From Gemmobacter aquarius (lineage in GTDB: Bacteria > Pseudomonadota > Alphaproteobacteria > Rhodobacterales > Rhodobacteraceae): DNA of 64,000 bases. The first letter of the stretch is position 1. The number at the start of each line of letters is the position of its first letter. Of this stretch, positions 18,138 through 27,926 are shown in pieces. The notes beneath the pieces are model-generated. The model was not told where the DNA came from. It worked only from the letters and a program-made list of their open reading frames with translations, and did not search any database. The DNA lies in assembly GCF_003060865.1 (NCBI RefSeq), contig NZ_CP028918.1, positions 3,630,577 to 3,694,576 of the forward strand. Reading direction: 5' to 3'. Position numbers and translations under genes: made by a program.

Positions 18138-19412
18138 TTATTGTGCGGCGATGTCGCGCACCGGCAGCAGCAAGCCTTCGCTGACGAAGGACAGCGCCAA
18201 GGCCGCCGCGCCATGCGCCCAGAGCAGATCGCCCCATGCGTGAATTTCGATGGGGGGCTTCGGGCGGCCGGTCTGGATGGCGAGGTTTTCCATCTCGGCC
18301 AGCGTTTCCTGCGCGTAAAGGTAGTCATAGCGCATCCGTTCGCCCGACAGGATGATCAGCGCCGGGTCGAACAGGTTGATGACATTGGACAGGCCCACGG
18401 CAAGGTAGCGGCCCGCGCGGCGAAAGATGGAACGGGCAGCGGTGTTGCCCGCCTTGGCGTGGTCATACAGGCTTTCGAGCAGGACGGCGATGGATTGGCC
18501 TTCGCGGTGGGTCCAGTTGAGGGCGGTGGTAGCTTCGCGGGCAAGGGCGTAGTCGGCGATATAGGCTTCAAGACAGCCGCGTTGGCCGCAGCGGCAAAGC
18601 GCCCCGTCAAGCTGCACCTTGGTGTGGCCAAGCTCCATGCCGAGGCCGTGGGCACCGCGATAGATGCGGTGGTTGATCACGTAGCCCATGCCGACGCCAT
18701 GTTCGATGGTGACGACGGCGAAATCGGCCAGACCGCGCCCCGCGCCGAACCAAAGCTCGGCCAGTGTGACGAGGTTGGCGTCGTTGTCGATGGTGACGGG
18801 CAGGCCCACGCGGGCGGCGGCGACTGCGGCAAGCGGGACCGAGCGGTCGGACAGCACCGATGACCACATGACGGTTCCGGTCGTGGTGTCGACAAAACCG
18901 GGCACGCCGACGCCAAGCGCCGACAGATCACTGCGCGACAGGCCCGCCTTGGCGCAGACGCGGGCCAGCAGGGTTTCGATGGCGTCGAGCATTTCGGGCA
19001 CGGTCATCGGGCCGGGGCGGCGCGGGATCACATCATCCGCGATCAGATTTCCGGCGAAGTCGACGATCACGGCGGTATGTTCGCGGTCGGACAGTTTCAT
19101 TCCCGCAACGCGGTGGGCCGAGGCGCGCACGCCAAGCGCAACGGCGGGGCGGCCACGGCCCTGATCGCCTTCACGCGGGGCGGCGATTTCCTCGATCAGG
19201 CCGGCCTCGATCAGTTCTTGCGTTATCGTGGTCACCGAGGCGGGGCTGACGCCAAGGTCTTTGGCGACCTGCACACGGGGTATGAGGCCTGCAGCACGGA
19301 CGCGTTCGAACACCTGCTGGCGCATCGGGCGAAGCGTGTCGGAAAGCGGGGGAATCAGTGGCCCGCAACCCCTGCGCCCCTCGGTCGCCTCGCCGTGACC
19401 TGAAACCAGCAT
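18138..19412 (-). CDS. xylR: ROK-family repressor of the xylose locus (XylR-like)
   Basis: A 424-residue regulator: an N-terminal winged helix-turn-helix (residues about 30-75, with KDLGVSPASVTTITQELIEAG) is fused to a ROK sugar-kinase-like domain. The ROK zinc motif GHTKVQLDGALCRCGQRGCLE and the DNDAN motif are present. ATG 19412 is used because GGAG lies nine bases upstream; an in-frame TTG at 19427 is weaker. It diverges from xylF, as expected for a repressor released by xylose. No phosphotransfer activity is implied. Confidence 0.88.
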   Translation of the reverse strand: MLVSGHGEATEGRRGCGPLIPPLSDTLRPMRQQVFERVRAAGLIPRVQVAKDLGVSPASVTTITQELIEAGLIEEIAAPREGDQGRGRPAVALGVRASAHRVAGMKLSDREHTAVIVDFAGNLIADDVIPRRPGPMTVPEMLDAIETLLARVCAKAGLSRSDLSALGVGVPGFVDTTTGTVMWSSVLSDRSVPLAAVAAARVGLPVTIDNDANLVTLAELWFGAGRGLADFAVVTIEHGVGMGYVINHRIYRGAHGLGMELGHTKVQLDGALCRCGQRGCLEAYIADYALAREATTALNWTHREGQSIAVLLESLYDHAKAGNTAARSIFRRAGRYLAVGLSNVINLFDPALIILSGERMRYDYLYAQETLAEMENLAIQTGRPKPPIEIHAWGDLLWAHGAAALALSFVSEGLLLPVRDIAAQ

Positions 19413-19636
19413 TTTTTCGGTCTCCAAAGTAAAAATTGCCAGAGCAGGACCGGATTTCTGCGCGTTACGCCGCGAAATTGCTGCAGAGCAGCATAGAACT
19501 GCCCGTTTTCGCGGCGCCTTTAGCTTTGCCGATCATTTTTATTTTGACAACTGAAATTATTAGCGGCAATTTTCCCCGCGTGCCGACGAATCTGTCGGAC
19601 CGGCCATTCGCTGGCCGCATCTGTGGGAGGATAACA
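19413..19636. promoter_or_regulatory. xylR-xylF divergent control region with candidate operator
   Basis: This 224-nt gap between divergent genes has an AT-rich core in an otherwise GC-rich region. TTGCCG (19526-19531) and CGGCAA (19564-19569) form an inverted repeat about 44 bp long overall, with further partial symmetry inside. A -35-like TTGACA (19544-19549) lies at its centre. A ROK repressor bound there would block the rightward promoter. No good -10 hexamer was found at 16-18 bp, so the promoter call is tentative. GGGAGG precedes the xylF ATG. Confidence 0.5.
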
Positions 19637-20662
19637 ATGCGTAACGCAATTCTGATCGCCGTTCTGGCGGTCACAGGTTTCTCGTCGGCAGCGCTGGCAG
19701 AGGGCAAGAAAATCGGTGTGTCCTGGGCCCAGTTCCAGGAAGAGCGCTGGAAGATCGACGAAGCGGCGATGAAAGCTGCGATCGAAGCTGCCGGCAACGA
19801 ATATGTCTCGGCTGACGCTCAGTCGTCGGCTGAAAAGCAGCTTTCGGACGTTGACGCGCTGATCGCACAGGGCGTCGATGCGCTGATCATCAACGCTTGG
19901 GACAAAGATGCCATCGGGCCGGCCATCGAGAAAGCCGCCGCCGAAGGTATTCCGGTCGTCGGTTACGACCGCCTGATCGAAGACGACCGCACCTTCTATC
20001 TGACGTTCGACAACGTCGGCGTGGGCCGGATCATCGCGGAATCGGTGTTCGCCGTTGCCCCCAAGGGCAACTATGCGATCATCAAGGGCGACCCGGGTGA
20101 CCCGAACGTCGGCTTCCTGCGTCAGGGCATGGAAGAAGTGATCGGCGCTGCTGTCGCTTCGGGCGACATCAAGATCGTCGGCGAAGCGAACTCGGACGGC
20201 TGGAAGCCCGAGAACGCCCAGAAGAACATGGAACAGATCCTGACCGCCAACAACAACGCGGTCGACGCTGTTCTGGCACAGAACGACGGCATGGCCGGTG
20301 GCGCTGCCGCTGCGCTGGCCGCTCAGGGCCTGAACGTTCCGCTGGGTGGTCAGGACGGCGACCTTGCCGCGATCAACCGTGTGGCCCGTGGCACCCAGAC
20401 CGTTTCGGTTTGGAAAGATGCGCGTCAACTGGGCAAGGCCGCTGGCGAAATCGCCTCGGCTCTGGCTGGCGGTGCGGCGCTTGACTCGATCGAAGGCGCG
20501 ACCAAGTTCTCGGGCGGCGAGAAGGGCATCGAGATGAATGCGATCCTTCTGAACCCGACCGCGATCACCAAGGACACCGTCGCTTTGGCAATCGACGCCG
20601 GCCACATCACCAAGGAAGCCGCTTGCGAAGGCGCGGTTGCCGGTGTTGCGGGCTGCGAATAA
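19637..20662 (+). CDS. xylF: D-xylose ABC transporter, periplasmic binding protein
   Basis: A 341-residue periplasmic sugar-binding protein of the CUT2 type: signal peptide MRNAILIAVLAVTGFSSAALA, then KKIGVSWAQFQEERW, the first-lobe sugar site AWDKDAIGPAI and GYDRLIED, and the second lobe with LAQNDGMAGGA and GGQDGD. These match XylF. Codon use is notably richer in the common highly expressed set (GCT, CGT, GTC) than in its neighbours, in line with high expression. It is followed by a strong hairpin before xylH, which probably limits read-through. Confidence 0.93.
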   Translation: MRNAILIAVLAVTGFSSAALAEGKKIGVSWAQFQEERWKIDEAAMKAAIEAAGNEYVSADAQSSAEKQLSDVDALIAQGVDALIINAWDKDAIGPAIEKAAAEGIPVVGYDRLIEDDRTFYLTFDNVGVGRIIAESVFAVAPKGNYAIIKGDPGDPNVGFLRQGMEEVIGAAVASGDIKIVGEANSDGWKPENAQKNMEQILTANNNAVDAVLAQNDGMAGGAAAALAAQGLNVPLGGQDGDLAAINRVARGTQTVSVWKDARQLGKAAGEIASALAGGAALDSIEGATKFSGGEKGIEMNAILLNPTAITKDTVALAIDAGHITKEAACEGAVAGVAGCE

Positions 20663-20677
20663 TCGCTTGAGCTAACG

Positions 20678-20714
20678 GGGCGCCGACCTGTCAGGGTCGG
20701 CGCCCTTTCTTCTT
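20678..20714 (+). terminator. Strong hairpin between xylF and xylH (partial terminator)
   Basis: An 11-bp perfect stem GGGCGCCGACC / GGTCGGCGCCC with a 6-nt loop is followed by TTTCTTCTTT. Because xylHGBA lie downstream on the same strand, it probably works as an attenuating terminator and as 3' protection for xylF mRNA, so that binding protein exceeds the membrane components. Confidence 0.85.
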
Positions 20715-20810
20715 TGATGGGCGTGGCGCGCTGTCCGTCCGTGCGTCCTTTACTCGGTGTGCTGCCGCCCGATGTGGCCGGTGCCGCCCTTTCATCTTCA
20801 TGGACGAGAT

Positions 20811-22127
20811 ATGACCGATACAACCCACCGACCCCAAGCCCCCGCCGAAGAAGGCCTGATCGGCCGTTTCCTGCGGGCGACAGAGCTTGACCCGCGACTG
20901 ATCGGCATGGTCGGCGCGCTGCTGCTGATCTGGGTAGGCTTTCACGCCTATGGCGCGTTGGTGCTGGGAGACGGGACGTTCCTCACTCCGCGCAACCTGT
21001 GGAACCTGAGCGTGCAGACCGCAACCATCGGGATCATGGCGACGGGCATGGTGCTGGTCATCATCACACGCAACATCGATCTTTCGGTCGGGTCCATCGT
21101 CGGCGTGACGGGCATGTACATGGGCCTGTTGCAGGTCGAATGGCTGCCGCAATACCTCGGCCTCGGGCATCCGGCGATCTGGATCGTGACGGTGATCTTC
21201 GGGATCATCCTTGGCGCGCTGATCGGGGCGTTGCAGGGCAGCCTGATCGCGTTTCTGAGCATTCCTTCGTTTATCGTCACGCTGGGCGGTTTGCTGATCT
21301 GGCGTGGCGTGGCCTTTCTGGCGGCGGACGGACGCACGATTTCTCCGGTCGATCCGACATTCGCGCTGATCGGTGGCGGGCCTTATGGGTCTATCGGGGC
21401 GACGGGAAGCTGGATCATCGCGGCGATCACCTGTGTCGGGGTGATCTGGCTGGTGGCGCGGGGCCGGGCGAACCGGACCCTGCACGGATTTCCGCTGCGT
21501 CCGATCTGGGCCGAGGTGTTCATGGCCGTGCTGGGCTGCGCCGTGATCCTGATCGCGACGATGGTGGTCAATTCCTATCCATGGCCCAAGGGCATTCTGA
21601 AGGATTACTACGCGACGCTGGGGCAAGAGGTGCCGGAAGGCGCGTTCATCGCGCATGGCTTTGCCTATCCGGTGATCATTCTGGGCGTGGTCGCCATCCT
21701 GATGACGATCCTGATGACCCGTACGCGCTTTGGCCGCTATGTGTTTGCCATCGGCGGCAACCCCGAAGCGGCTGCGCTGTCGGGCATCAATACCCGTGCG
21801 ATGACGGTGAAGATCTTTACGCTGATGGGCGCGCTGGCCGGTCTGGCCGGTGTGATCGGGTCGGCGCGTCTGAACAGCGCAACGAACGCGCTGGGCGATC
21901 TGGACGAACTTTACGTGATCGCTGCGGCGGTTGTCGGCGGCACCTCGCTGGCGGGTGGCGTGGGAACGATCTATGGCGCGATCATCGGGGCCTTGGTGCT
22001 GGTTTCGTTGCAGACAGGCATGGTGCTGATCGGTTTCGGCGACGGGTCATACCGCAAGATCGTGATCGGTGCGGCGCTCGTGCTCGCCGTCTATCTCGAC
22101 ATCGTTTACCGCAAGCGCATCAAGTAA
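20811..22127 (+). CDS. xylH: D-xylose ABC transporter permease
   Basis: A 438-residue permease of the CUT2 (BPD_transp_2) family with about ten or more membrane helices. [20 protein letters not shown] is near residue 80, the cytoplasmic coupling segment [15 protein letters not shown] near 312, and [22 protein letters not shown] near the C-terminus. It forms the membrane channel for xylose with XylF and the ATPase. The ATG follows GGACGAG; earlier in-frame codons lie in the xylF-xylH spacer. Confidence 0.93.
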   Translation: MTDTTHRPQAPAEEGLIGRFLRATELDPRLIGMVGALLLIWVGFHAYGALVLGDGTFLTPRNLWNLSVQTATIGIMATGMVLVIITRNIDLSVGSIVGVTGMYMGLLQVEWLPQYLGLGHPAIWIVTVIFGIILGALIGALQGSLIAFLSIPSFIVTLGGLLIWRGVAFLAADGRTISPVDPTFALIGGGPYGSIGATGSWIIAAITCVGVIWLVARGRANRTLHGFPLRPIWAEVFMAVLGCAVILIATMVVNSYPWPKGILKDYYATLGQEVPEGAFIAHGFAYPVIILGVVAILMTILMTRTRFGRYVFAIGGNPEAAALSGINTRAMTVKIFTLMGALAGLAGVIGSARLNSATNALGDLDELYVIAAAVVGGTSLAGGVGTIYGAIIGALVLVSLQTGMVLIGFGDGSYRKIVIGAALVLAVYLDIVYRKRIK

Positions 22128-22137
22128 GGGGATCACC

Positions 22138-22899
22138 ATGAGCAACAATCGCGGCACACCCCTTGTCGAGATGCGCGACATCTCGATTTCCTTCGGCGGG
22201 ATCAAGGCGGTCGACCATGTGACGGTCGATCTGTATCCGGGCGAGGTTGTCGGTCTGCTGGGCCACAACGGGGCCGGAAAATCGACGCTGATCAAATGCC
22301 TGTCGGGGGCCTACAAGGCCGATGTCGGCGAAATCCGCATCAATGGCGAGTTGGTCGACATCAACAGCCCGCGCGATGCGCGTGCGCTGAACATCGAGAC
22401 GATCTACCAGACGCTGGCCTTGGCAGACAACCTCGACGCCGCGTCGAACCTGTTTCTGGGGCGCGAGATCGTCAACGGCTTCGGTTTCGTGGACGAGACG
22501 AAGATGGAGGCCGAGACGCGCAAGATCATGGCGCGGCTGAACCCCAACTTCCGCAAGTTCAACGTGCCGGTCAGCGCGCTTTCGGGCGGTCAGCGCCAGT
22601 CGGTCGCCATTGCGCGGGCGGTGTATTTCAACGCCAAGATCCTGATCATGGACGAACCCACCGCCGCCCTTGGCCCGCACGAGACGCAGATGGTGGCCGA
22701 GCTTATCGAAGAGCTGAAAAAGCAGGGTCTGGGTATCTTCCTGATCGAGCATGACATCCACAACGTCATGAAGCTGTGCGATCGGGCGAGCGTGATGAAG
22801 AACGGGCAGCTTGTCGGCACGGTGGATGTGAACGAGGTCACCGATGACGACATTCTGGGCATGATCATCATGGGTAAGAAACCCGCAAAGGCTGCGTGA
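22138..22899 (+). CDS. xylG: D-xylose ABC transporter, single-domain ATPase
   Basis: A 253-residue ATPase with one ABC domain: Walker [10 protein letters not shown], signature [15 protein letters not shown], Walker [14 protein letters not shown], and H-loop IEHDIH. E. coli XylG has two fused ABC domains of about 510 residues in total; here a single domain should act as a homodimer, as in the FrcA-type CUT2 systems of Alphaproteobacteria. The gap to xylH is 10 nt, and the stop shares a base with the xylB start. Confidence 0.92.
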   Translation: MSNNRGTPLVEMRDISISFGGIKAVDHVTVDLYPGEVVGLLGHNGAGKSTLIKCLSGAYKADVGEIRINGELVDINSPRDARALNIETIYQTLALADNLDAASNLFLGREIVNGFGFVDETKMEAETRKIMARLNPNFRKFNVPVSALSGGQRQSVAIARAVYFNAKILIMDEPTAALGPHETQMVAELIEELKKQGLGIFLIEHDIHNVMKLCDRASVMKNGQLVGTVDVNEVTDDDILGMIIMGKKPAKAA

Positions 22900-24338
22900 T
22901 GTTTATCGGACTGGACTTGGGCACCTCGGGTTTGAAGGGGGTGCTGATCGACGGGTCGCAGAAGGTGGTGGCGGAAGCATCGGCGCCGTTGACGGTGCAA
23001 AGGCCGCATGACGGGTGGAGCGAGCAGTCGCCCGCCGACTGGATTTCGGCCGCCGAGCAGGTGCTGCAACAGCTTTCGGTGCAGAGTCTGGACAAGGTGC
23101 AGGGCATTGGCCTGTCGGGCCATATGCACGGCGCGACCCTGCTGGACGCCAGTGACGAGGTGCTGCGCCCCTGCATCCTGTGGAACGACACCCGCAGCCA
23201 CGAAGAGGCCGCAGAACTGGACGGCGACCCGCTGTTCCGGCGCGTGACGGGCAACATCGTATTTCCCGGTTTTACTGCGCCCAAGTTGATGTGGGTGCAG
23301 CGCCATGAACCGCGGGTCTGGGAGCGTGTGGCAAAGGTGCTGCTGCCCAAGGATTACCTGCGGCTCTGGCTGACGGGCGAACATGTGGCCGAGATGTCGG
23401 ATGCGGCGGGGACAAGCTGGCTTGATACGGGCAAGCGCGACTGGTCCGATGACTGTCTGGCCGCGACGGGGCTTTCCCGCGCGCAGATGCCGCGTCTGGT
23501 CGAGGGATCGCAGGTTTCGGGGTCGCTTCGCGATGCGCTGGCGTCGCGCTGGGGCCTGCCGAAAGGTGTGGTCGTGGCCGGTGGCGGTGGCGACAATGCC
23601 GCGTCAGGGGTTGGCGTGGGTGTCGTGCGGGCTGGCGATGCTTTCGTGTCGCTGGGCACGAGCGGAGTGCTCTTTGCGGCGAATGACGGCTATCAGCCAG
23701 CGCCTGAAACGGCGGTGCACACGTTCTGCCACGCCTTGCCGGATACGTGGCACCAGATGGGCGTGATCCTCGCCGCGACCGATGCGCTCAACTGGTATGC
23801 GGAGCTGGTGGGCGAGACGGCGGGATCGCTTACCGGATCGCTTGGTGCGCTGCAGGGTCCGGGCAAGGGCTTGTTCCTGCCCTATTTGGGCGGAGAGCGG
23901 ACTCCGCTGAACGATGCGGCGATTCGGGGGGCTTTCCTCGGGCTGGAGCACGCGACAGACCGCGCTGCGGGCACGCGGGCGGTGCTGGAGGGCGTGACAT
24001 TCGCCATCCGCGACAGCCGCGATGCGCTGGCGGCGACGGGGACAAAGCTGGAGCGGCTGCTCGCCGTGGGCGGCGGGTCGCGGTCGGATTATTGGCTGCG
24101 GGCGATTGCGACCGCGCTGGATATTCCGGTGCATTTGCCGGTGGCAGGCGATTTCGGCGGTGCCTTTGGCGCGGCACGCCTGGCGCTTATGGCCGCGACA
24201 GGCGCGGGGGCCGAGATTGCCACGCTGCCGCCGATCGCGCGGACCATCGACCCCGACCGTTCCCTGACAGCCGCATTCGACGCGGGCCATGCACGTTACC
24301 GCGCTGCACAATCTGCCATCAGGGCGCTTGCCCACTAA
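22899..24338 (+). CDS. xylB: Xylulokinase
   Basis: A 479-residue FGGY-family kinase that phosphorylates D-xylulose to D-xylulose 5-phosphate with ATP. It shows [15 protein letters not shown] at the N-terminus (phosphate loop 1), [12 protein letters not shown], the catalytic Asp232 in [19 protein letters not shown], and the C-terminal GGGSRSDYW adenosine motif. The ATG overlaps the xylG stop (TGATG). It acts between xylose isomerase and the pentose phosphate pathway. Confidence 0.95.
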   Translation: MFIGLDLGTSGLKGVLIDGSQKVVAEASAPLTVQRPHDGWSEQSPADWISAAEQVLQQLSVQSLDKVQGIGLSGHMHGATLLDASDEVLRPCILWNDTRSHEEAAELDGDPLFRRVTGNIVFPGFTAPKLMWVQRHEPRVWERVAKVLLPKDYLRLWLTGEHVAEMSDAAGTSWLDTGKRDWSDDCLAATGLSRAQMPRLVEGSQVSGSLRDALASRWGLPKGVVVAGGGGDNAASGVGVGVVRAGDAFVSLGTSGVLFAANDGYQPAPETAVHTFCHALPDTWHQMGVILAATDALNWYAELVGETAGSLTGSLGALQGPGKGLFLPYLGGERTPLNDAAIRGAFLGLEHATDRAAGTRAVLEGVTFAIRDSRDALAATGTKLERLLAVGGGSRSDYWLRAIATALDIPVHLPVAGDFGGAFGAARLALMAATGAGAEIATLPPIARTIDPDRSLTAAFDAGHARYRAAQSAIRALAH

Positions 24339-24349
24339 GGACCGACGAC

Positions 24350-25651
24350 ATGACCGATTTCTTCAAAGGTATCCCGCAGATCAAGTTCGAGGGAGAGGGC
24401 AGCAGCAACGAATTCGCCTTCCGGCATTACAATCCGGACGAAATCATCATGGGCAAGCGCATGGAGGATCACATGCGCTTTGCGGTCGCTTATTGGCACA
24501 GCTTTGCTTGGCCGGGTGGCGACCCGTTCGGCGGGCAGACCTTCGACCGCCCGTGGTTCGGCGATACCATGGCGCTGGCCAAGCTCAAGGCCGATGTGGC
24601 CTTTGACATGTTCGATATTCTGGGCGCGCCGTTCTATTGCTTTCACGATGCAGATGCGCGGCCCGAGGGGGCGACGTTTGCGGAATCGAAGCGCAATCTG
24701 GAAGAGATCGTCGATTATCTTGGCGAAAAGCAGGCGAGCCACAAGACCCAGCTCTTGTGGGGCACGGCCAACATGTTCAGCCATAAGCGCTGGATGTCGG
24801 GCGCGGCGACCAACCCCGACCCCGATGTTTACGCCTATGCGGCGGCGACCGTGAAAGCCAACATGGACGCCACGCACAAGCTGGGCGGGGCGAACTATGT
24901 GCTGTGGGGCGGACGCGAGGGGTATGAGACGCTGCTCAATACAGACCTGAAGGCCGAGCGCGAACATGCGGGGCGGTTCCTGCAACAGGTCGTGGAATAC
25001 AAGCACAAGATCGGCTTCAAGGGTGCGATCCTGATCGAGCCGAAGCCGCAAGAGCCGAGCAAGCACCAGTATGATTACGACGTGGCCACGGTTTACGGCT
25101 TCCTCGTGCAGTTCGGGCTGGAAAAGGAAGTAAAGGTCAACATCGAGCAGGGCCACGCCATCCTCGCGGGGCATTCGTTCGAGCATGAAATCGCGCTGGC
25201 CTCGGCTTTGGGGATTTTCGGGTCGATCGACATGAACCGGAACGATTACCAATCGGGCTGGGATACGGACCAGTTTCCGAACAACCACGCCGAAAAGGCG
25301 CTGGCATTCTATGAAATCCTGCGGGCGGGTGGCTATACCACCGGCGGCACCAACTTTGACGCCAAGGTGCGGCGGCAGTCGCTGGATGCGGATGACCTGA
25401 TCCTTGCCCATGTCGGCGGAATGGACACCTGCGCCCGTGCGCTGAAGGCAGCGGCGGCCCTGTTGCAGGACGGTGCGTTGGAAGCGGCGCGGGACGAGCG
25501 GTATGCCGGTTGGAACAAACCCGAAGCCAAGGCGCTGCTGACAGGCAGCCTTGAGGATGCGGCGGCGGTCGTGACGGCTAAGGGGCTGAACCCCGAACCG
25601 CGCTCGGGTCGGCAGGAGCGGCTGGAAAACCTGTGGAACCGCTTCATCTGA
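24350..25651 (+). CDS. xylA: Xylose isomerase
   Basis: A 433-residue class II xylose isomerase that converts D-xylose to D-xylulose in the cytoplasm. Catalytic and metal-binding segments are present: YCFHDAD with His99, [27 protein letters not shown] with Glu230, [17 protein letters not shown], and [11 protein letters not shown]. It starts 11 nt after xylB. The reading frame stays open far upstream inside xylB without a family match, so the ATG at 24350 is the natural start. Confidence 0.96.
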   Translation: MTDFFKGIPQIKFEGEGSSNEFAFRHYNPDEIIMGKRMEDHMRFAVAYWHSFAWPGGDPFGGQTFDRPWFGDTMALAKLKADVAFDMFDILGAPFYCFHDADARPEGATFAESKRNLEEIVDYLGEKQASHKTQLLWGTANMFSHKRWMSGAATNPDPDVYAYAAATVKANMDATHKLGGANYVLWGGREGYETLLNTDLKAEREHAGRFLQQVVEYKHKIGFKGAILIEPKPQEPSKHQYDYDVATVYGFLVQFGLEKEVKVNIEQGHAILAGHSFEHEIALASALGIFGSIDMNRNDYQSGWDTDQFPNNHAEKALAFYEILRAGGYTTGGTNFDAKVRRQSLDADDLILAHVGGMDTCARALKAAAALLQDGALEAARDERYAGWNKPEAKALLTGSLEDAAAVVTAKGLNPEPRSGRQERLENLWNRFI

Positions 25652-25673
25652 CGTGATGAAATAGACGGCAAAG

Positions 25674-25702
25674 GGGCGGCGGTGCACAGGCTTCCGCCGC
25701 CC
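25674..25702 (+). terminator. Hairpin between xylA and the aldo/keto reductase gene
   Basis: A 9-bp stem GGGCGGCGG / CCGCCGCCC with an 11-nt loop is followed only by TTCG, so it has no real U tract. It may be a weak or Rho-assisted terminator, or an mRNA-stabilising hairpin at the end of xylA. Confidence 0.5.
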
Positions 25703-25723
25703 TTCGCATGAATGGAGGACGTG

Positions 25724-26752
25724 ATGACCTATACCCCCGCCGCCGACCGCTATGAAAAGATGGTTTACCGCCGTTGCGGCAAAAGCGGCCTGCAACTGCC
25801 CGCGATCAGCCTTGGGCTGTGGCACAACTTTGGCCACGACACGCCGCATCAGGTGAAGCGCGACATTTGCCGCACTGCGTTCGACCTTGGCATCACGCAT
25901 TTCGATCTGGCCAACAACTACGGCCCGCCCCCCGGCAGCGCCGAAGAGGCGTTCGGCGATATCCTGAAAACCGATTTCGCAGGGTACAGGGACGAGCTGA
26001 TCATCAGCTCGAAGGCCGGTTACAACATGTGGGACGGCCCTTATGGCGAATGGGGAAGCCGCAAGTATCTGGTGGCATCCTGTGACCAAAGCCTGAAGCG
26101 GATGGGGCTGGATTACGTCGACATCTTCTATTCGCACCGCTTCGACCCCGACACACCGCTGGAAGAGACGATGATGGCGCTTGACCATATCGTGCGGTCG
26201 GGGCGGGCGCTTTATGTGGGGATTTCCAGCTACAACAGCCAGCGCACGCGCGAGGCTTACGCGATCCTGAAAGAGCTTGGCACGCCGCTGGTCATTCACC
26301 AGCCCAGCTACAACATCCTGAACCGTTGGGTGGAACATGACGGGTTGAAGGACACGCTGGCCGATCTGGGCGTGGGGTCCATCGCCTTTACGCCGCTGGC
26401 GCAGGGGATATTGACCAAGAAATACCTTGGCGGCATTCCCCAAGGCAGCCGTGCGGCGCAGGGCAAAAGCCTCGACCCCGCGACGATAACCGAAAGCGCG
26501 ATTGCTTCGGTCAAAGCACTGGACGCAATGGCGCAGCAGCGCGGGCAGACGCTGGCGCAGATGGCGATTGCATGGGTGCTGCGCAATGGCGGGATCACCA
26601 CGGCGCTGATCGGGGCATCGAAACCCGAACAGGTGGTCGATTGCGCCGGAGCGATCGGAAACCTCGATTTCAGCGCCGCCGAACTGGATGAAATCGACCG
26701 GATCGCGGCCGAAGAAGATATCAACCTTTGGGCGAAATCCTCGGCCGAGTGA
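25724..26752 (+). CDS. Aldo/keto reductase, YghZ/MgrA type
   Basis: A 342-residue NADPH-dependent aldo/keto reductase. FDLANNYGPPPGSAEEAFG holds the catalytic Asp and Tyr, ISSKAGYNMWDGPYGEWGS the Lys, DIFYSHRFDPDTPLEE the His, and IGASKPEQV the cofactor site. The YGPPPGSAEE block and the length match E. coli YghZ, which reduces L-glyceraldehyde 3-phosphate and other aldehydes. ATG 25724 follows GGAGG at the right distance; the upstream ATG at 25712 overlaps that site. As last gene of the xyl cluster it may reduce an aldehyde side-product or a sugar. Confidence 0.88.
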   Translation: MTYTPAADRYEKMVYRRCGKSGLQLPAISLGLWHNFGHDTPHQVKRDICRTAFDLGITHFDLANNYGPPPGSAEEAFGDILKTDFAGYRDELIISSKAGYNMWDGPYGEWGSRKYLVASCDQSLKRMGLDYVDIFYSHRFDPDTPLEETMMALDHIVRSGRALYVGISSYNSQRTREAYAILKELGTPLVIHQPSYNILNRWVEHDGLKDTLADLGVGSIAFTPLAQGILTKKYLGGIPQGSRAAQGKSLDPATITESAIASVKALDAMAQQRGQTLAQMAIAWVLRNGGITTALIGASKPEQVVDCAGAIGNLDFSAAELDEIDRIAAEEDINLWAKSSAE

Positions 26753-26768
26753 TCTGACAGAGGGCGAG

Positions 26769-26803
26769 CGGCGCGTTCCCTGTCGGGCACGCGCCGTTTT
26801 GCT
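26769..26803 (+). terminator. Rho-independent terminator ending the xylose cluster
   Basis: An 8-bp perfect stem CGGCGCGT / ACGCGCCG is followed by TTTTGCTTT. It lies 16 nt after the aldo/keto reductase stop and separates the xyl cluster from the flagellar island. Confidence 0.82.
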
Positions 26804-26906
26804 TTCCGGCATGAAACACCCAAACGCGCGCCAAATCTGCCGCGCATCGCACAAAATTTACGTTCGCGAATGATGTTAGGCCGTTTTCTTTTATCAAAAG
26901 GTCAAT

Positions 26907-26921
26907 TTCATGCCACGTTAA
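26907..26921 (+). promoter_or_regulatory. Candidate CtrA box before first flagellar-island gene
   Basis: TTCA-N7-TTAA matches the CtrA consensus TTAA-N7-TTAA at 7 of 8 positions. It lies 33 nt before the ATG of the tandem-repeat protein gene. Found by eye; binding is inferred. Confidence 0.4.
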
Positions 26922-26953
26922 GCAGAGGCTTGATCACGGCAGCGGCACAGGAC

Positions 26954-27865
26954 ATGGCGACCAATCTTTCCTCATCCTCCAGCGTGCGGTTGGTGCTGGT
27001 TTCGACCGGACCGAACGCACATCTGGCTGCGGGCCTGCTTGCCCGGCATCTGGGGGAAGCTCCGGAAGCGGCGCTTGCCCGTCTGGCGCATGCGCCGTCG
27101 GTGCTGGCCGAAGCCGTCGAGCCGCACTTGGCGCAGAATCTGGCTGGTCTGTTGCGGTCGTTCGGGCTGCGCGTGCGGCTCGATGCCTTGCACGGCCCCG
27201 AGACGCCGGTGAACCTGTCGATCCAGATTTCGATCCCGGTCAGGATGCAGCGGACCATCCGCATCGTGGCCGAACAGACCGGGCTGTCCGAGACCGAGAC
27301 CACGCAGACGCTGCAACGCCCTGGCGGGGTGGTCCTGACCGGCTTAAGCCGCGCCGAGGCTGCGCGGATTCGTGCGAAACTTGACCGCGTGGGCACGCTG
27401 ATCGTCATCGAATCCGATCCGGCAAGTACGGTATACGATGTGTTCCTGCCCGACCGCGACCCCAGCGAAGCGCTGACCGACCGGTTGCGGATGATGGGGG
27501 CCGAGCCAGACCCGATCACCAACGCTATCGCGGCGGGTCTGGATGGTGCCCTGTGCGACCACCTGCTGCGCCGTTTGCCCGACGCGGGGATACTTGTGCT
27601 CGACCGGGCATTCCAGCGGTATGATCTTTATCTGTCGCGGGCGACCGGCTGGGTCACGCAGGATCTGGCCGATTTTCTGGTGGCCCGCACCGGCCTGCCG
27701 CGCAGCCGGTTCGAGGTTCTGTCCGAACGGCTTCCGTTGCGGATCGAGCTTGGGCTGGCCCCTGCGGCGGCACGTCAATTCCGGGCGGATTACGCCTCGA
27801 TCGGGTTGCACACGTTCCTTGTGCTGTCGGGTCTGGCGCAAACTTTGGACAATCCGAATCTTTAA
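26954..27865 (+). CDS. Protein with four L7/L12-C-terminal-like tandem domains, adjacent to motB
   Basis: A 303-residue cytoplasmic protein with no signal or membrane helix. I do not know a name for it. It reads as four units of strand-helix-helix-helix-strand type, at about residues 11-77, 88-153, 160-218 (shortened) and 222-291. Unit 2 is the clearest: GLSRAEAARIRAKLDRVGTLIVIE lines up with the [24 protein letters not shown] end of ribosomal protein L7/L12, and the preceding helices also align. The ATG at 26954 is chosen because earlier codons lie in the control region; its ribosome site is weak. It precedes motB by 61 nt, suggesting a motility role. Confidence 0.72.
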   Translation: MATNLSSSSSVRLVLVSTGPNAHLAAGLLARHLGEAPEAALARLAHAPSVLAEAVEPHLAQNLAGLLRSFGLRVRLDALHGPETPVNLSIQISIPVRMQRTIRIVAEQTGLSETETTQTLQRPGGVVLTGLSRAEAARIRAKLDRVGTLIVIESDPASTVYDVFLPDRDPSEALTDRLRMMGAEPDPITNAIAAGLDGALCDHLLRRLPDAGILVLDRAFQRYDLYLSRATGWVTQDLADFLVARTGLPRSRFEVLSERLPLRIELGLAPAAARQFRADYASIGLHTFLVLSGLAQTLDNPNL

Positions 27866-27926
27866 CCGCCGCTTCACGCTTTGGCCGCAGGCTTGCCCGT
27901 GGGTGTGAAGTGTATCGGGGAATAGG

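Noticed and set aside
23747..25651. Fusion of part of xylB to xylA in one open frame
   Set aside because: The frame upstream of 24350 is open by chance inside xylB; xylose isomerase similarity begins at the ATG at 24350.
24335..26854. Very long open frame on the minus strand across xylA and the aldo/keto reductase gene
   Set aside because: It is antisense to two clear genes, has no recognisable domains, and reflects the third-position GC bias of a GC-rich genome.
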